Part shown: positions 22,160 to 29,848 of the stretch, piece after piece | How the letters are laid out: every line of letters starts with the position of its first letter | Numbering within the stretch: the first letter of the stretch is position 1 | DNA from: Saccharofermentans sp. | Lineage (GTDB): Bacteria; Bacillota; Clostridia; Saccharofermentanales; Saccharofermentanaceae | NCBI GenBank assembly: GCA_024684815.1 | Contig: JAIKWL010000033.1 | Location: 1-41,833, forward strand | DNA: 41,833 nucleotides | Direction: 5' to 3' | Notes under the pieces: generated by a model | What the model saw: the letters and a program-made list of their open reading frames with translations, nothing else | What the model was told of the DNA's origin: nothing | The model's database searches: none | Program-made: the position numbers and the translations under genes

Positions 22160-23080
22160 TCATCTGTTCCTTTTCTTCAGCATATCTGATACGGTCATTC
22201 CACCGGTTATATAATTCCTGAATATGACAATGTAGAAAAGCACAAGTGCAGCGAAGATTATTATATAGTCAATGTAGTAATCGTTTGCGCTTACTATCTC
22301 GTCCTGGATCATATAAGGAACTTCCCGGTAAGCCCGGACAAAAGAAATATCGCTGTACCACCTTAAAAGAGTGAATGTCCATATAAGCCTTTCACCCATT
22401 AAGAGCGCAAAACCTGATATGAATAAACATGTTCCTATCTGGAAAGCCGAAGTCCTTACGCCGGAGAACAGCTCATAAACGATCAGAGGCACCGCAACCA
22501 CTAGGACAGCCCCTAAAACATATGGCATCATATAATTGAACAATGAGAGAACGATCCATAATAGCATAGCGACCGCTGCACCAATCAGTGCTCCTGTTAT
22601 TCCGAATCCGACGCGTCCAGGAATAGCAGATTCGGGATTTTCATCATAAACAATAACAGGATTTGCTGTCTCATTCTGATATGATCTTTTAGCTTCTTCA
22701 AATCTTTCGTCGATCGGCTTTGCAGGAGTCGAATCCTTATATCCCGCTTCCAGAAGTTTTTCGGAAAAGATCGTTATATCTTCTGACATCGTAAACGCAT
22801 CATCCTCAGATAAATGAGAGGCATCCGCATGAAGAGTAATGATGTCTTCAGCAAGGGTAAATGATTCAAACGATTTCAGTTTCTGAAAAGTTTTTTCTAT
22901 ATGATCTCTGAAAGGAACATCTCCGAATAATCTTACCCGTGTTCTTACAAACAGGCTGTTGCCGTTAATGAAAAAGATCTCATATTGCAGACCTTTGATC
23001 TCACCTGAGATATTCCCTCCTTCTATAAATCTGAACCCGAGACAGTTATTGAGTTCAAGCATAAAACCGTATTTATCCAT
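22160..23080 (-). CDS. Multi-pass membrane protein of unknown function (306 aa)
   Basis: The cytosolic N-terminal half (about 1-165) has an alpha/beta pattern with no catalytic motif I recognise. From about residue 168 there are four to five hydrophobic segments, including GALIGAAVAMLLWIVLSLF and VLGAVLVVAVPLIVYELF, and a basic C-terminus (MLKKRNR). It ends three bases from the convergent recombinase gene. Not assigned. Confidence 0.78.
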   Translation of the reverse strand: MDKYGFMLELNNCLGFRFIEGGNISGEIKGLQYEIFFINGNSLFVRTRVRLFGDVPFRDHIEKTFQKLKSFESFTLAEDIITLHADASHLSEDDAFTMSEDITIFSEKLLEAGYKDSTPAKPIDERFEEAKRSYQNETANPVIVYDENPESAIPGRVGFGITGALIGAAVAMLLWIVLSLFNYMMPYVLGAVLVVAVPLIVYELFSGVRTSAFQIGTCLFISGFALLMGERLIWTFTLLRWYSDISFVRAYREVPYMIQDEIVSANDYYIDYIIIFAALVLFYIVIFRNYITGGMTVSDMLKKRNR

Positions 23081-23175
23081 TACTAATGCTTATCCCCTTC
23101 CGCACACAAATATATTGTGATTGTATCACTCAAAACCCGTCATCATATGAATCTATATTCCCGTAAGCTCTGAAA

Positions 23176-24147
23176 TCAATAACCGATCTGGTCGAGTATC
23201 TTATCTATAAGCTCAGCGTTTCTGATCGAAAAGTCAGCAGTAATATGAGGTGTCTCCCCATTTTCGATACATCTTCCCAGCTGCTCTATTTCAAGCATAT
23301 AATTCTGTCCTGCATTAATAGCAGGTGTATACACTTTATTGCCGGTTGTAATGGTATAAGAAAGTCTTCCCTCCTGGTTAAACTCAACATCAGAAACGAT
23401 AGTGCCCTTTGAACCGTGAATATAAAGAACATCTTTCCTTCTGTCAGATCCGGGTTCAAAGATCATTCCCACATTAAAAACGGCTCTTGCACCGTTTTCG
23501 AATTTCAGGATAACGGACGTCAGAACATCAGCACCCCTGTCGTTAAATTCAGCCTTCGCGATAACATAATCAGGAACTGAATCAATAAGAGAAAGGATCA
23601 TTGTAGTGCAATAGCAGCCGAGATCATAGACAGCTCCTCCGCCCAGTTCCTTATACATTCTTATATCTTCGATGTAGTATTGCGTGAAAAATGCAGTATC
23701 AACAAACTCCACATCACCAATGATACCGCTCTTAATATCCTCTTTGAGCGAAGCAACATAAGGGCTGTGAAGATAAGCATAAGCCTCCATCAGGATGACG
23801 TTATTCTCTTTTGCAACAGCAAACATCTCTTTGGCATCTTCGGCTGTTAATGCCAATGGTTTTTCACACAGAACATGCTTGCCTGCTTTAAGAGCCTTGA
23901 TGACCCACTCCTTGTGAAGATTGTTCGGAAGAGGAATATAAACCGCCTGAACTTCCGGATCTTCTATCAGCTTATCGTATCCGACATAAGCTTTCGCGAA
24001 TCCGAATTCGTCCCTGTAGCTGTTAACTTTATCTTCAGATCTTCCGGCGATTGCATAAAGTTCGCAGTTCTCAGCCATCTTCATTCCGGGGATCGTACAA
24101 CCCTTAGCTATACTTGCCGTGCCTAAAACACCCCATTTAACTGACAT
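23176..24147 (-). CDS. Gfo/Idh/MocA-family oxidoreductase (323 aa)
   Basis: An NAD(P)-dependent dehydrogenase of sugars or polyols. The Rossmann start is KWGVLGTASIAKG. The EKP motif is in KHVLCEKPLALT, followed by a helix and MEAYAYLHSPYV. The C-terminal domain has GGGAVYDLGCYC, the substrate-pocket region. The substrate cannot be told. GGAGG lies before the ATG. It starts 45 bases after the stop of the iron alcohol dehydrogenase on the same strand, so the two are probably cotranscribed. Confidence 0.93.
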   Translation of the reverse strand: MSVKWGVLGTASIAKGCTIPGMKMAENCELYAIAGRSEDKVNSYRDEFGFAKAYVGYDKLIEDPEVQAVYIPLPNNLHKEWVIKALKAGKHVLCEKPLALTAEDAKEMFAVAKENNVILMEAYAYLHSPYVASLKEDIKSGIIGDVEFVDTAFFTQYYIEDIRMYKELGGGAVYDLGCYCTTMILSLIDSVPDYVIAKAEFNDRGADVLTSVILKFENGARAVFNVGMIFEPGSDRRKDVLYIHGSKGTIVSDVEFNQEGRLSYTITTGNKVYTPAINAGQNYMLEIEQLGRCIENGETPHITADFSIRNAELIDKILDQIGY

Positions 24148-24192
24148 ACCGGTTACCTCCCTTAAAGATCGATCGTTTTCTCTTATACAGCA

Positions 24193-25371
24193 TCACATGC
24201 TGGCGCGGTATATCGCGAGCATTGCTTCCTCATTAAGGACTTTTGCCGAGCCCATTTCACCGCCGACACCTACAGCGCACTTATGTGCCATATCTATAAG
24301 TTCCTCTTCAGTAGGTTCCACGCCAAGTTCACGAAGATTCGTAGGCATGTTTATGCTCCTGTAGAAATCCTCCATAGCTTCAATACCCTTGAGTGCGATC
24401 TCTTCATCAGTACCCTCATCAGATACTTCCATAACGTTGAGCGCGAACTTCTTAAATCTTGGCAGACAATCATTCATTACATATCTTGCCCATGTACCCC
24501 AGATGGCAGCAAGACCTGCACCGTGTGCGACATCGTAAAGACCGCCCAATTCGTGCTCGAGCTTATGTGTCATCCAGTCTCCGCCGTCATTGCCGCAGCC
24601 TGTAAGGCCGTTATGCGCAAGGCTTCCTGCCCACATGACTTCTGCTCTGGCATCGTAGTTCATAGGATCGTCACGAAGGATGATCGCGTTCTTCTTAACA
24701 GTGCGCAAAAGACCTTCAGCAAGTGCATCGGTAAGCTCCATATTGCCGCCGTTTGTAAAATATCTTTCCATTGTATGCATCATGATATCCGTGCATCCGC
24801 AGGCTGTCTGATAATCAGGAAGCGTCATCGTAAGTTCCGGATTCATGATCGCGAACTTAGCTCTGGAATAATCGCTGCTGTAACCTCTCTTAACAAGGCC
24901 TTCCTCCTTGGTGATTACTGATGAATCGCTCATCTCACTTCCCGTAGCTGCGATAGTTAAGATAACACCTAAAGGAAGACAGCCTTTTGCCTGACGCTTA
25001 TAGTCATAGAAATCCCATACATCACCTTCATTTGCAACACCGTAGCCGATCGCTTTTGCTGAATCTATAGCGCTTCCGCCGCCTACGGCAAGAAGGAAAT
25101 CAACATTCTCTTTTTTGCATAATTCGATTCCCTCATATACAAGTCCGAGATGCGGATTCGGAACCGCACCGCCAAGCACCACATAACTTAAACCAGCCTC
25201 ATCAAGCTTATCTGTCACACGCTTGAGAAGACCAGAGCGCACCACGCTTCCGCCGCCGTAATGGATCAGGATCTTAGTGCCTCCAAACTCCTTGATAAGG
25301 TCAGCAACTTGGTTTTCCGTATTCCTGCCGAAAACAACTTTTGTCGGTGTGAAGTATTTAAAATCAAACAT
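24193..25371 (-). CDS. Iron-containing alcohol dehydrogenase, butanol-dehydrogenase type (392 aa)
   Basis: A group III metal-dependent alcohol dehydrogenase (BdhA/YugJ/YqhD branch), reducing aldehydes with NAD(P)H. It starts MFDFKYFTPTKVVFG, has the nucleotide loop LLAVGGGSAIDSAKAI, TIAATGSEMS, and the metal-ligand region CTDIMMHTMERY with HKLEHELGGLYDVAHG (His ligands). AAGGAG precedes the ATG. It is likely the first gene of a unit with the Gfo/Idh/MocA enzyme; the physiological substrate is unknown. Confidence 0.93.
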   Translation of the reverse strand: MFDFKYFTPTKVVFGRNTENQVADLIKEFGGTKILIHYGGGSVVRSGLLKRVTDKLDEAGLSYVVLGGAVPNPHLGLVYEGIELCKKENVDFLLAVGGGSAIDSAKAIGYGVANEGDVWDFYDYKRQAKGCLPLGVILTIAATGSEMSDSSVITKEEGLVKRGYSSDYSRAKFAIMNPELTMTLPDYQTACGCTDIMMHTMERYFTNGGNMELTDALAEGLLRTVKKNAIILRDDPMNYDARAEVMWAGSLAHNGLTGCGNDGGDWMTHKLEHELGGLYDVAHGAGLAAIWGTWARYVMNDCLPRFKKFALNVMEVSDEGTDEEIALKGIEAMEDFYRSINMPTNLRELGVEPTEEELIDMAHKCAVGVGGEMGSAKVLNEEAMLAIYRASM

Positions 25372-25519
25372 GTGATCCTGCTCCTTTCTTATCTGTCACG
25401 ACGGACAATACCCTTAAAATATTTTTAGATACAGCATTATCATACACAAAAATAAAAACGCGAAATTATAACATTTCGGGTCTTTTTTATCGCATACGCT
25501 TATTTTTTTGCCCGAAAAA

Positions 25520-26299
25520 TCAGCCGCTCGTAGCAGATATCTCAGGTGTGGTCGTTTCCGCCAGCGATGGTGCCGGCATACCGTTATCCGTTGTAGTCTC
25601 TTCCAGACTCTCTGATGAAGGATCCGTATAATCGGTTTCAGCCACAGGCTGCATAATAAATCCCTCTTCAGTTGATTTGTCTAACTGTATCCTGAACGGA
25701 TAGAAAGGAAGCGCAGCTATAAACTGTTCCTGAATAGAAGCAGTCTCGAAGATACCCTTCTCATTTATCAATTCGGAATTTCTGTAAGGAAGCGTTATCG
25801 CAAGATGACTCACACCCCAGATTACAATGGCAAGGATTATTACTTCAAATATCAAAAGCGGTGTTACCTGGAACAGATCGTTAAGCTTGCGCATCTGTCT
25901 GGGACGTCTTGATTTATTCTTTACATCCGTGCTGATAAATTCAAGCGCCTTAAAGCTCTTTGAATCTATCTTCGAGAGGATCTTCTCGAGCATGGAATTA
26001 CGGGTATATTCATCAAGAAGTCTGTCCTCAAACTTCATATCCTGAGGCAGCGGATACTGGGCAACGATATTGTTTGCATTCTCGAGAAGAATATCGCCGA
26101 ACTCAAAGATCACCCTGTCTGCAGGTACGTTATTGCGCTTTGAATAAATATCCAAATATGACTTAACGATAGCATTCTCGCATCTGGTTGCTTCTTTTGT
26201 GATCCCGTAGCATGAAGAATAAACCATGACTACAGTGGACATATAAAAATCACGTATATTCTCACGTGTCAATTTCTGATTCCAGAGTTCATCAGACAT
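25520..26299 (-). CDS. Single-pass membrane protein with Thr/Ser-rich outer tail (259 aa)
   Basis: A cytosolic helical N-terminus (about 1-145), one TM segment (about 150-172; PLLIFEVIILAIVIWGV), then an extracellular part ending in a Ser/Thr/Glu-rich tail. The ATG at 26297-26299 follows AGGAGG at eight bases. This site lies inside the end of the upstream 997-aa gene, and the two genes overlap by eight bases, so they are translationally coupled. The N-terminal helices loosely recall sigma-factor region 2, but the match is too weak to claim. Confidence 0.75.
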   Translation of the reverse strand: MSDELWNQKLTRENIRDFYMSTVVMVYSSCYGITKEATRCENAIVKSYLDIYSKRNNVPADRVIFEFGDILLENANNIVAQYPLPQDMKFEDRLLDEYTRNSMLEKILSKIDSKSFKALEFISTDVKNKSRRPRQMRKLNDLFQVTPLLIFEVIILAIVIWGVSHLAITLPYRNSELINEKGIFETASIQEQFIAALPFYPFRIQLDKSTEEGFIMQPVAETDYTDPSSESLEETTTDNGMPAPSLAETTTPEISATSG

Positions 26300-29285
26300 T
26301 TTGATTACCTCCTTCATTTCCTTCGCCGTTCAGAAAAGCAAGCGGATCGTTTTGTGACTGCTGATACTGTGCATCATAAGGTGCAGCACCTGATCCGGCA
26401 TACGGATCAGAGGGATCCGGCTGATACTGTGTTTCCACCGGCTGGCTGTATTGCATCTCAGCATACTGTGTTCCGGATTGCTGATACTGCTCCGGAACCT
26501 GCTGATACGGCTGTGTCTGCTGATACTGTTCCGGCATCTGCTGATACTGTTGCTGAACGGGCTCCTGTTCGTAGTAGAACTCTTCAGGAACAGCTCCGGC
26601 ATTCTGAGGCTGAGCCTTTGTTCCGGCAGGTACTGCTGCAGCAGCTGCAGCCTGAACGTCAGGCGGTGTCGGAACGGGACCCGGCTTTCTTGTCTGCTGT
26701 TGTCTGGGTGCCGGTTTTTCGCGCTGCTTCTTCTGAGGCTTCAAAGAAAGATCTCTCTCATCGATCTTGCCCGAGAACGAAGACATCGGATAGATAAATG
26801 CAAAGATGGCGACCAGTAAAGTCAGAATAAGGAATGTGATCCTGAAGTTTCTGACCATGAATGCAAGCATAATTATCGGAAGCATCAGGCCGACACCAAG
26901 ATATACCGTATATTCTGCAAGTTTACGCAAATTGGCTTTGATCTTACCGTTGCAGATAAGATACAAAACGTAAATGTAGTAATAATCGTGGATTCCAAGA
27001 GCGATTCCGAGGAATGCGCATGTTACGACGAGCATCTTGGCAGAAGGCATCAGTGCGAAAAGGAACAGACCGAGGACAGTTGATGTTGCCTGGATCAGAA
27101 CTCTCGTGCGTGATGTCAGAAGATGAGCAAACCTGTTCTTAACAAAGCCGCAAACGAAGCATGCCATAAAACCGCATACGAGGAAGAAGAATGATGTTGT
27201 TGCAAGCGAAATGCCGACATTCTCAAGATAGTTAGGTATGAACATGAGCATAAAGGCAAGCGCAACACCGAGCATAAGGAATGAAGAATTAAGGAATCTT
27301 GCAGTTCTTGAATCACCAAACACCGACAGCCATCCGCTGACAGATAAAGGAGCTTCCCTGACCTGCGTGTTGTTCTGCATAAAGTAGATCATTCCAATTG
27401 CCGTAAGTACCAGTGCAGCACCGCTGATAATCGTTACGACAAACAGTCCGTATCTTTCATAACAGATACCGGCAATAACCGCACCGACTGATACACCGAG
27501 GAAATAAGATGAAGCCTGAACATTATGGATCACTCTGTCGTTATAGTCCTTATAACCAAGTCTTCCGGCATTGATACGGTAATCTCTTAAGTAGTCAAAA
27601 GACATACCAAAGCAGAAACCTATGGGCAGAGCCAGAACTGCCGTAAGATAAGGGAAATTGATCACTCCGGCGATAAGAGCAAAGAAATAACCTGCGCAGG
27701 TTACAGCTACAAGAGCGATCCTGCTGGTCAGTTTCATCTTTATGCTGTTTCTTATACCCGAGAAACCAAGATAGCCCCAGATAAACAACAGTAACGAGAC
27801 ACATATAAATGCCTGCACCGCCTGCATAGGCAATTCGGAAAGCTGTTCTTTAAAATAGTCCGCAAAAGTTATCGGGATCATTATCGAACCGAAAGCGGTA
27901 AAGAATGAAAGGAATCTGTTTGCATTCTCACCATACATAACAAGAACCGGTGCATTTCCGGAGATGCCCTTTGAAATAGTAGAGATCAAAAGGTTAAGTT
28001 CGAAGATCATGATACCCATCGACAAAGCAATAGATATGATCGTAAATATCCATGATAGACTCATTCCGTTAACGGAACTGCCAAAATCCGAACGGGGCAT
28101 CATGATCTCAAGAACACCGGCTACGGTATTCTCGGAAGATATGATCGGTGCGATTGCACAGACATAAGATACACCGCCGTCATTACGTGTCGTGAATGCA
28201 GCCTGCTGCAGTCCGAAGCAATCAACATACTGATTCCCTGCTCCTGTCAGATAATACTGCTGTACATTTCCCGTGGCAGTTGAAGAATAAAGCCTTAAAA
28301 AAGAATCACCTGCCATCGTATAGATGTTGACGATATAAGACTTGTCGTTACCGTATTTATAGATAGGAAGCATGTAAGACATATTCTCCCTGACATCCGT
28401 ATATGTAAGAGCAGCAGCAGATGATACGGCGCATTTCTCCATCATGTCGGCACGCTCACTCTCAAGAGCTTTGATGTAAGTCTTGGAAAGCTGGGTCGCC
28501 ATAACGAGAAGGACAACAAGGATAATAGTAAAGCAATAACCTATCGTGGAAGATATGAGTCTTCTGTCTCTGTTCTGAGGTGTCTCCGAATTCTTCTTTC
28601 CGTTAGGTCCGTTCTGTCTGTTCCTGATTATCCTTATCAGGATCTCCTGCAAAGCGAAAAGAACAACACCTGCAAGAACGGCAATTACAACAGCCGTAAG
28701 GATACGGCCTTCAAGTTTATTGCCGATATCATATAACTCACCGAAAGTGCATTTATATTCGAAAACACCGACACATAAACCAGTGCTGTCTAATACGGGA
28801 ACTATTATGCTCTCATAGTTTTCGCCGTAAAGAACCGTCTGCTCGGATGTTCCGGAAAGCCACTCCGAGATATCCCTGCTGGCAACCGCGAACTCTGAAG
28901 GATCATTTACTCCGCGGCTTAAAAGAAGTGAAAGCTGTCCCTGGCTGTAGCCAAAGAGACCGTATCCTTCCGCAGACAGGTTTTCCGTAGAGGTATCCGC
29001 AAGCATAAGGTCAAGGAGCGCGCTGTATCTTGCCGGCGCATTTACCGTATTAGACACAAGATCGTCACCGTCGATACACATACGTACCACATCGGTAACC
29101 TGATGCATTTTCGTATCGGAAATCTTCTTAAATTCATCTTCAAACTGAAGTCTCATGTGGTGCACAGCAAAAGATACTGATGCGATCGAAACCACAAAAG
29201 AAACAACTATCAAGATACAGATACGAACTATTCTTCCGGCAACATCATTATGTTCCGCAGTATGTTCATTCTGAAGATTGGCCAT
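26292..29285 (-). CDS. Sensor-like extracellular domains fused to an MFS-type transporter, Gln-rich tail (997 aa)
   Basis: In order: TM1 (about 20-42); an extracytoplasmic region (about 43-188); TM2 (about 190-212); TM3 (about 244-265); a second extracytoplasmic region (about 266-405), both Cache-like in length and context; then about 12-14 TM segments (about 410-850) including a MFS-like stretch near IHNVQASSYFLGVSVGAVIAGICYERYG-type signals (SYFLGVSVGAVIAG). A cytosolic tail (about 860-997) is rich in Gln, Pro and Tyr with repeats such as MPEQYQQTQPYQQVPEQYQQ. Two sensor-like regions on one MFS-like permease is unusual. GGAGG precedes the ATG. It is coupled to the downstream 259-aa gene. 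Confidence 0.8.
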   Translation of the reverse strand: MANLQNEHTAEHNDVAGRIVRICILIVVSFVVSIASVSFAVHHMRLQFEDEFKKISDTKMHQVTDVVRMCIDGDDLVSNTVNAPARYSALLDLMLADTSTENLSAEGYGLFGYSQGQLSLLLSRGVNDPSEFAVASRDISEWLSGTSEQTVLYGENYESIIVPVLDSTGLCVGVFEYKCTFGELYDIGNKLEGRILTAVVIAVLAGVVLFALQEILIRIIRNRQNGPNGKKNSETPQNRDRRLISSTIGYCFTIILVVLLVMATQLSKTYIKALESERADMMEKCAVSSAAALTYTDVRENMSYMLPIYKYGNDKSYIVNIYTMAGDSFLRLYSSTATGNVQQYYLTGAGNQYVDCFGLQQAAFTTRNDGGVSYVCAIAPIISSENTVAGVLEIMMPRSDFGSSVNGMSLSWIFTIISIALSMGIMIFELNLLISTISKGISGNAPVLVMYGENANRFLSFFTAFGSIMIPITFADYFKEQLSELPMQAVQAFICVSLLLFIWGYLGFSGIRNSIKMKLTSRIALVAVTCAGYFFALIAGVINFPYLTAVLALPIGFCFGMSFDYLRDYRINAGRLGYKDYNDRVIHNVQASSYFLGVSVGAVIAGICYERYGLFVVTIISGAALVLTAIGMIYFMQNNTQVREAPLSVSGWLSVFGDSRTARFLNSSFLMLGVALAFMLMFIPNYLENVGISLATTSFFFLVCGFMACFVCGFVKNRFAHLLTSRTRVLIQATSTVLGLFLFALMPSAKMLVVTCAFLGIALGIHDYYYIYVLYLICNGKIKANLRKLAEYTVYLGVGLMLPIIMLAFMVRNFRITFLILTLLVAIFAFIYPMSSFSGKIDERDLSLKPQKKQREKPAPRQQQTRKPGPVPTPPDVQAAAAAAVPAGTKAQPQNAGAVPEEFYYEQEPVQQQYQQMPEQYQQTQPYQQVPEQYQQSGTQYAEMQYSQPVETQYQPDPSDPYAGSGAAPYDAQYQQSQNDPLAFLNGEGNEGGNQNV

Positions 29286-29442
29286 TTATAATATGCCTCC
29301 CCATTTCGCTGAAAATCCGCATACATTATACACAAATAAAATAAAAACAAGAAATATAGACTATCGGCAGTAATTAGGTAAATTGATCTGCACCGCCTGA
29401 TCAGCTATTAAAGGTTCAAGACCGGCAACAAAAAACTGAAAT

Positions 29443-29475
29443 AAAAAAAAGAGATTGCCGGCAAAGACAATCTCT
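29443..29475 (-). terminator. Terminator of the tRNA-Leu/tRNA-fMet transcript
   Basis: An eight-base stem, AGAGATTG with CAATCTCT (29450-29457 and 29468-29475), followed on the minus strand by a run of eight T. Confidence 0.9.
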
Positions 29476-29483
29476 TCTTAATC

Positions 29484-29560
29484 TGGTTGCGGAGGCGGGA
29501 CTCGAACCACACGACCTCCGGGTTATGAGCCCGGCAAGCTACCAACTGCTCCACTCCGCG
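29484..29560 (-). tRNA. Initiator tRNA-fMet (anticodon CAT)
   Basis: The first base C faces A at position 72, the mark of initiator tRNA. The anticodon stem has three GC pairs (GGG/CCC around CTCATAA). The acceptor is CGCGGAG with CTCCGCA, and CCA is encoded. Length is 77 bases. Confidence 0.95.
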
Positions 29561-29592
29561 ATATCATCGCACGCACTTAATAAAGGAATAAA

Positions 29593-29679
29593 TGGTGCTC
29601 GTGACCGGACTTGAACCGGTACGGATTTTACTCCGACGGATTTTAAGTCCGTTGCGTCTGCCAATTCCGCCACACGAGC
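29593..29679 (-). tRNA. tRNA-Leu (anticodon TAA)
   Basis: A class II tRNA with a long variable arm. The acceptor GCTCGTG pairs with CACGAGC, the anticodon loop is CTTAAAA, GGTTCAAGTCC lies in the T arm, and CCA is encoded. Confidence 0.95.
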
Positions 29680-29700
29680 CTATCCGTTAAGTGCTGAAAA

Positions 29701-29729
29701 ATAATAACATCATGCCGGGACAAAGTCAA
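29701..29729 (-). promoter_or_regulatory. Promoter of the tRNA-Leu/tRNA-fMet unit
   Basis: On the minus strand TTGACT (29724-29729) and TATTAT (29701-29706) are separated by 17 bases, 21 bases before tRNA-Leu. Confidence 0.85.
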
Positions 29730-29789
29730 GACAAGACAGCATCCTTTCCCGGGTTCCCGAAAAGTCCCGAAACCGTAACATAAATGTCT

Positions 29790-29817
29790 TGATAGAAAAG
29801 ACTTTAGAGATACAATA
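29790..29817 (+). promoter_or_regulatory. Promoter of the 832-aa gene
   Basis: TTGATA (29790-29795) and TACAAT (29812-29817) with 16 bases between them. An AAAGGAG ribosome-binding site and the ATG at 29849 follow. Confidence 0.72.
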
Positions 29818-29848
29818 AGACTAATTTAATATAAAGGAGATTAGACAT

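Noticed and set aside
25520-26299. Sigma-factor-like N-terminus in the 259-aa membrane protein
   Set aside because: Only a loose helical resemblance; the key region 2 and region 4 residues cannot be recognised.
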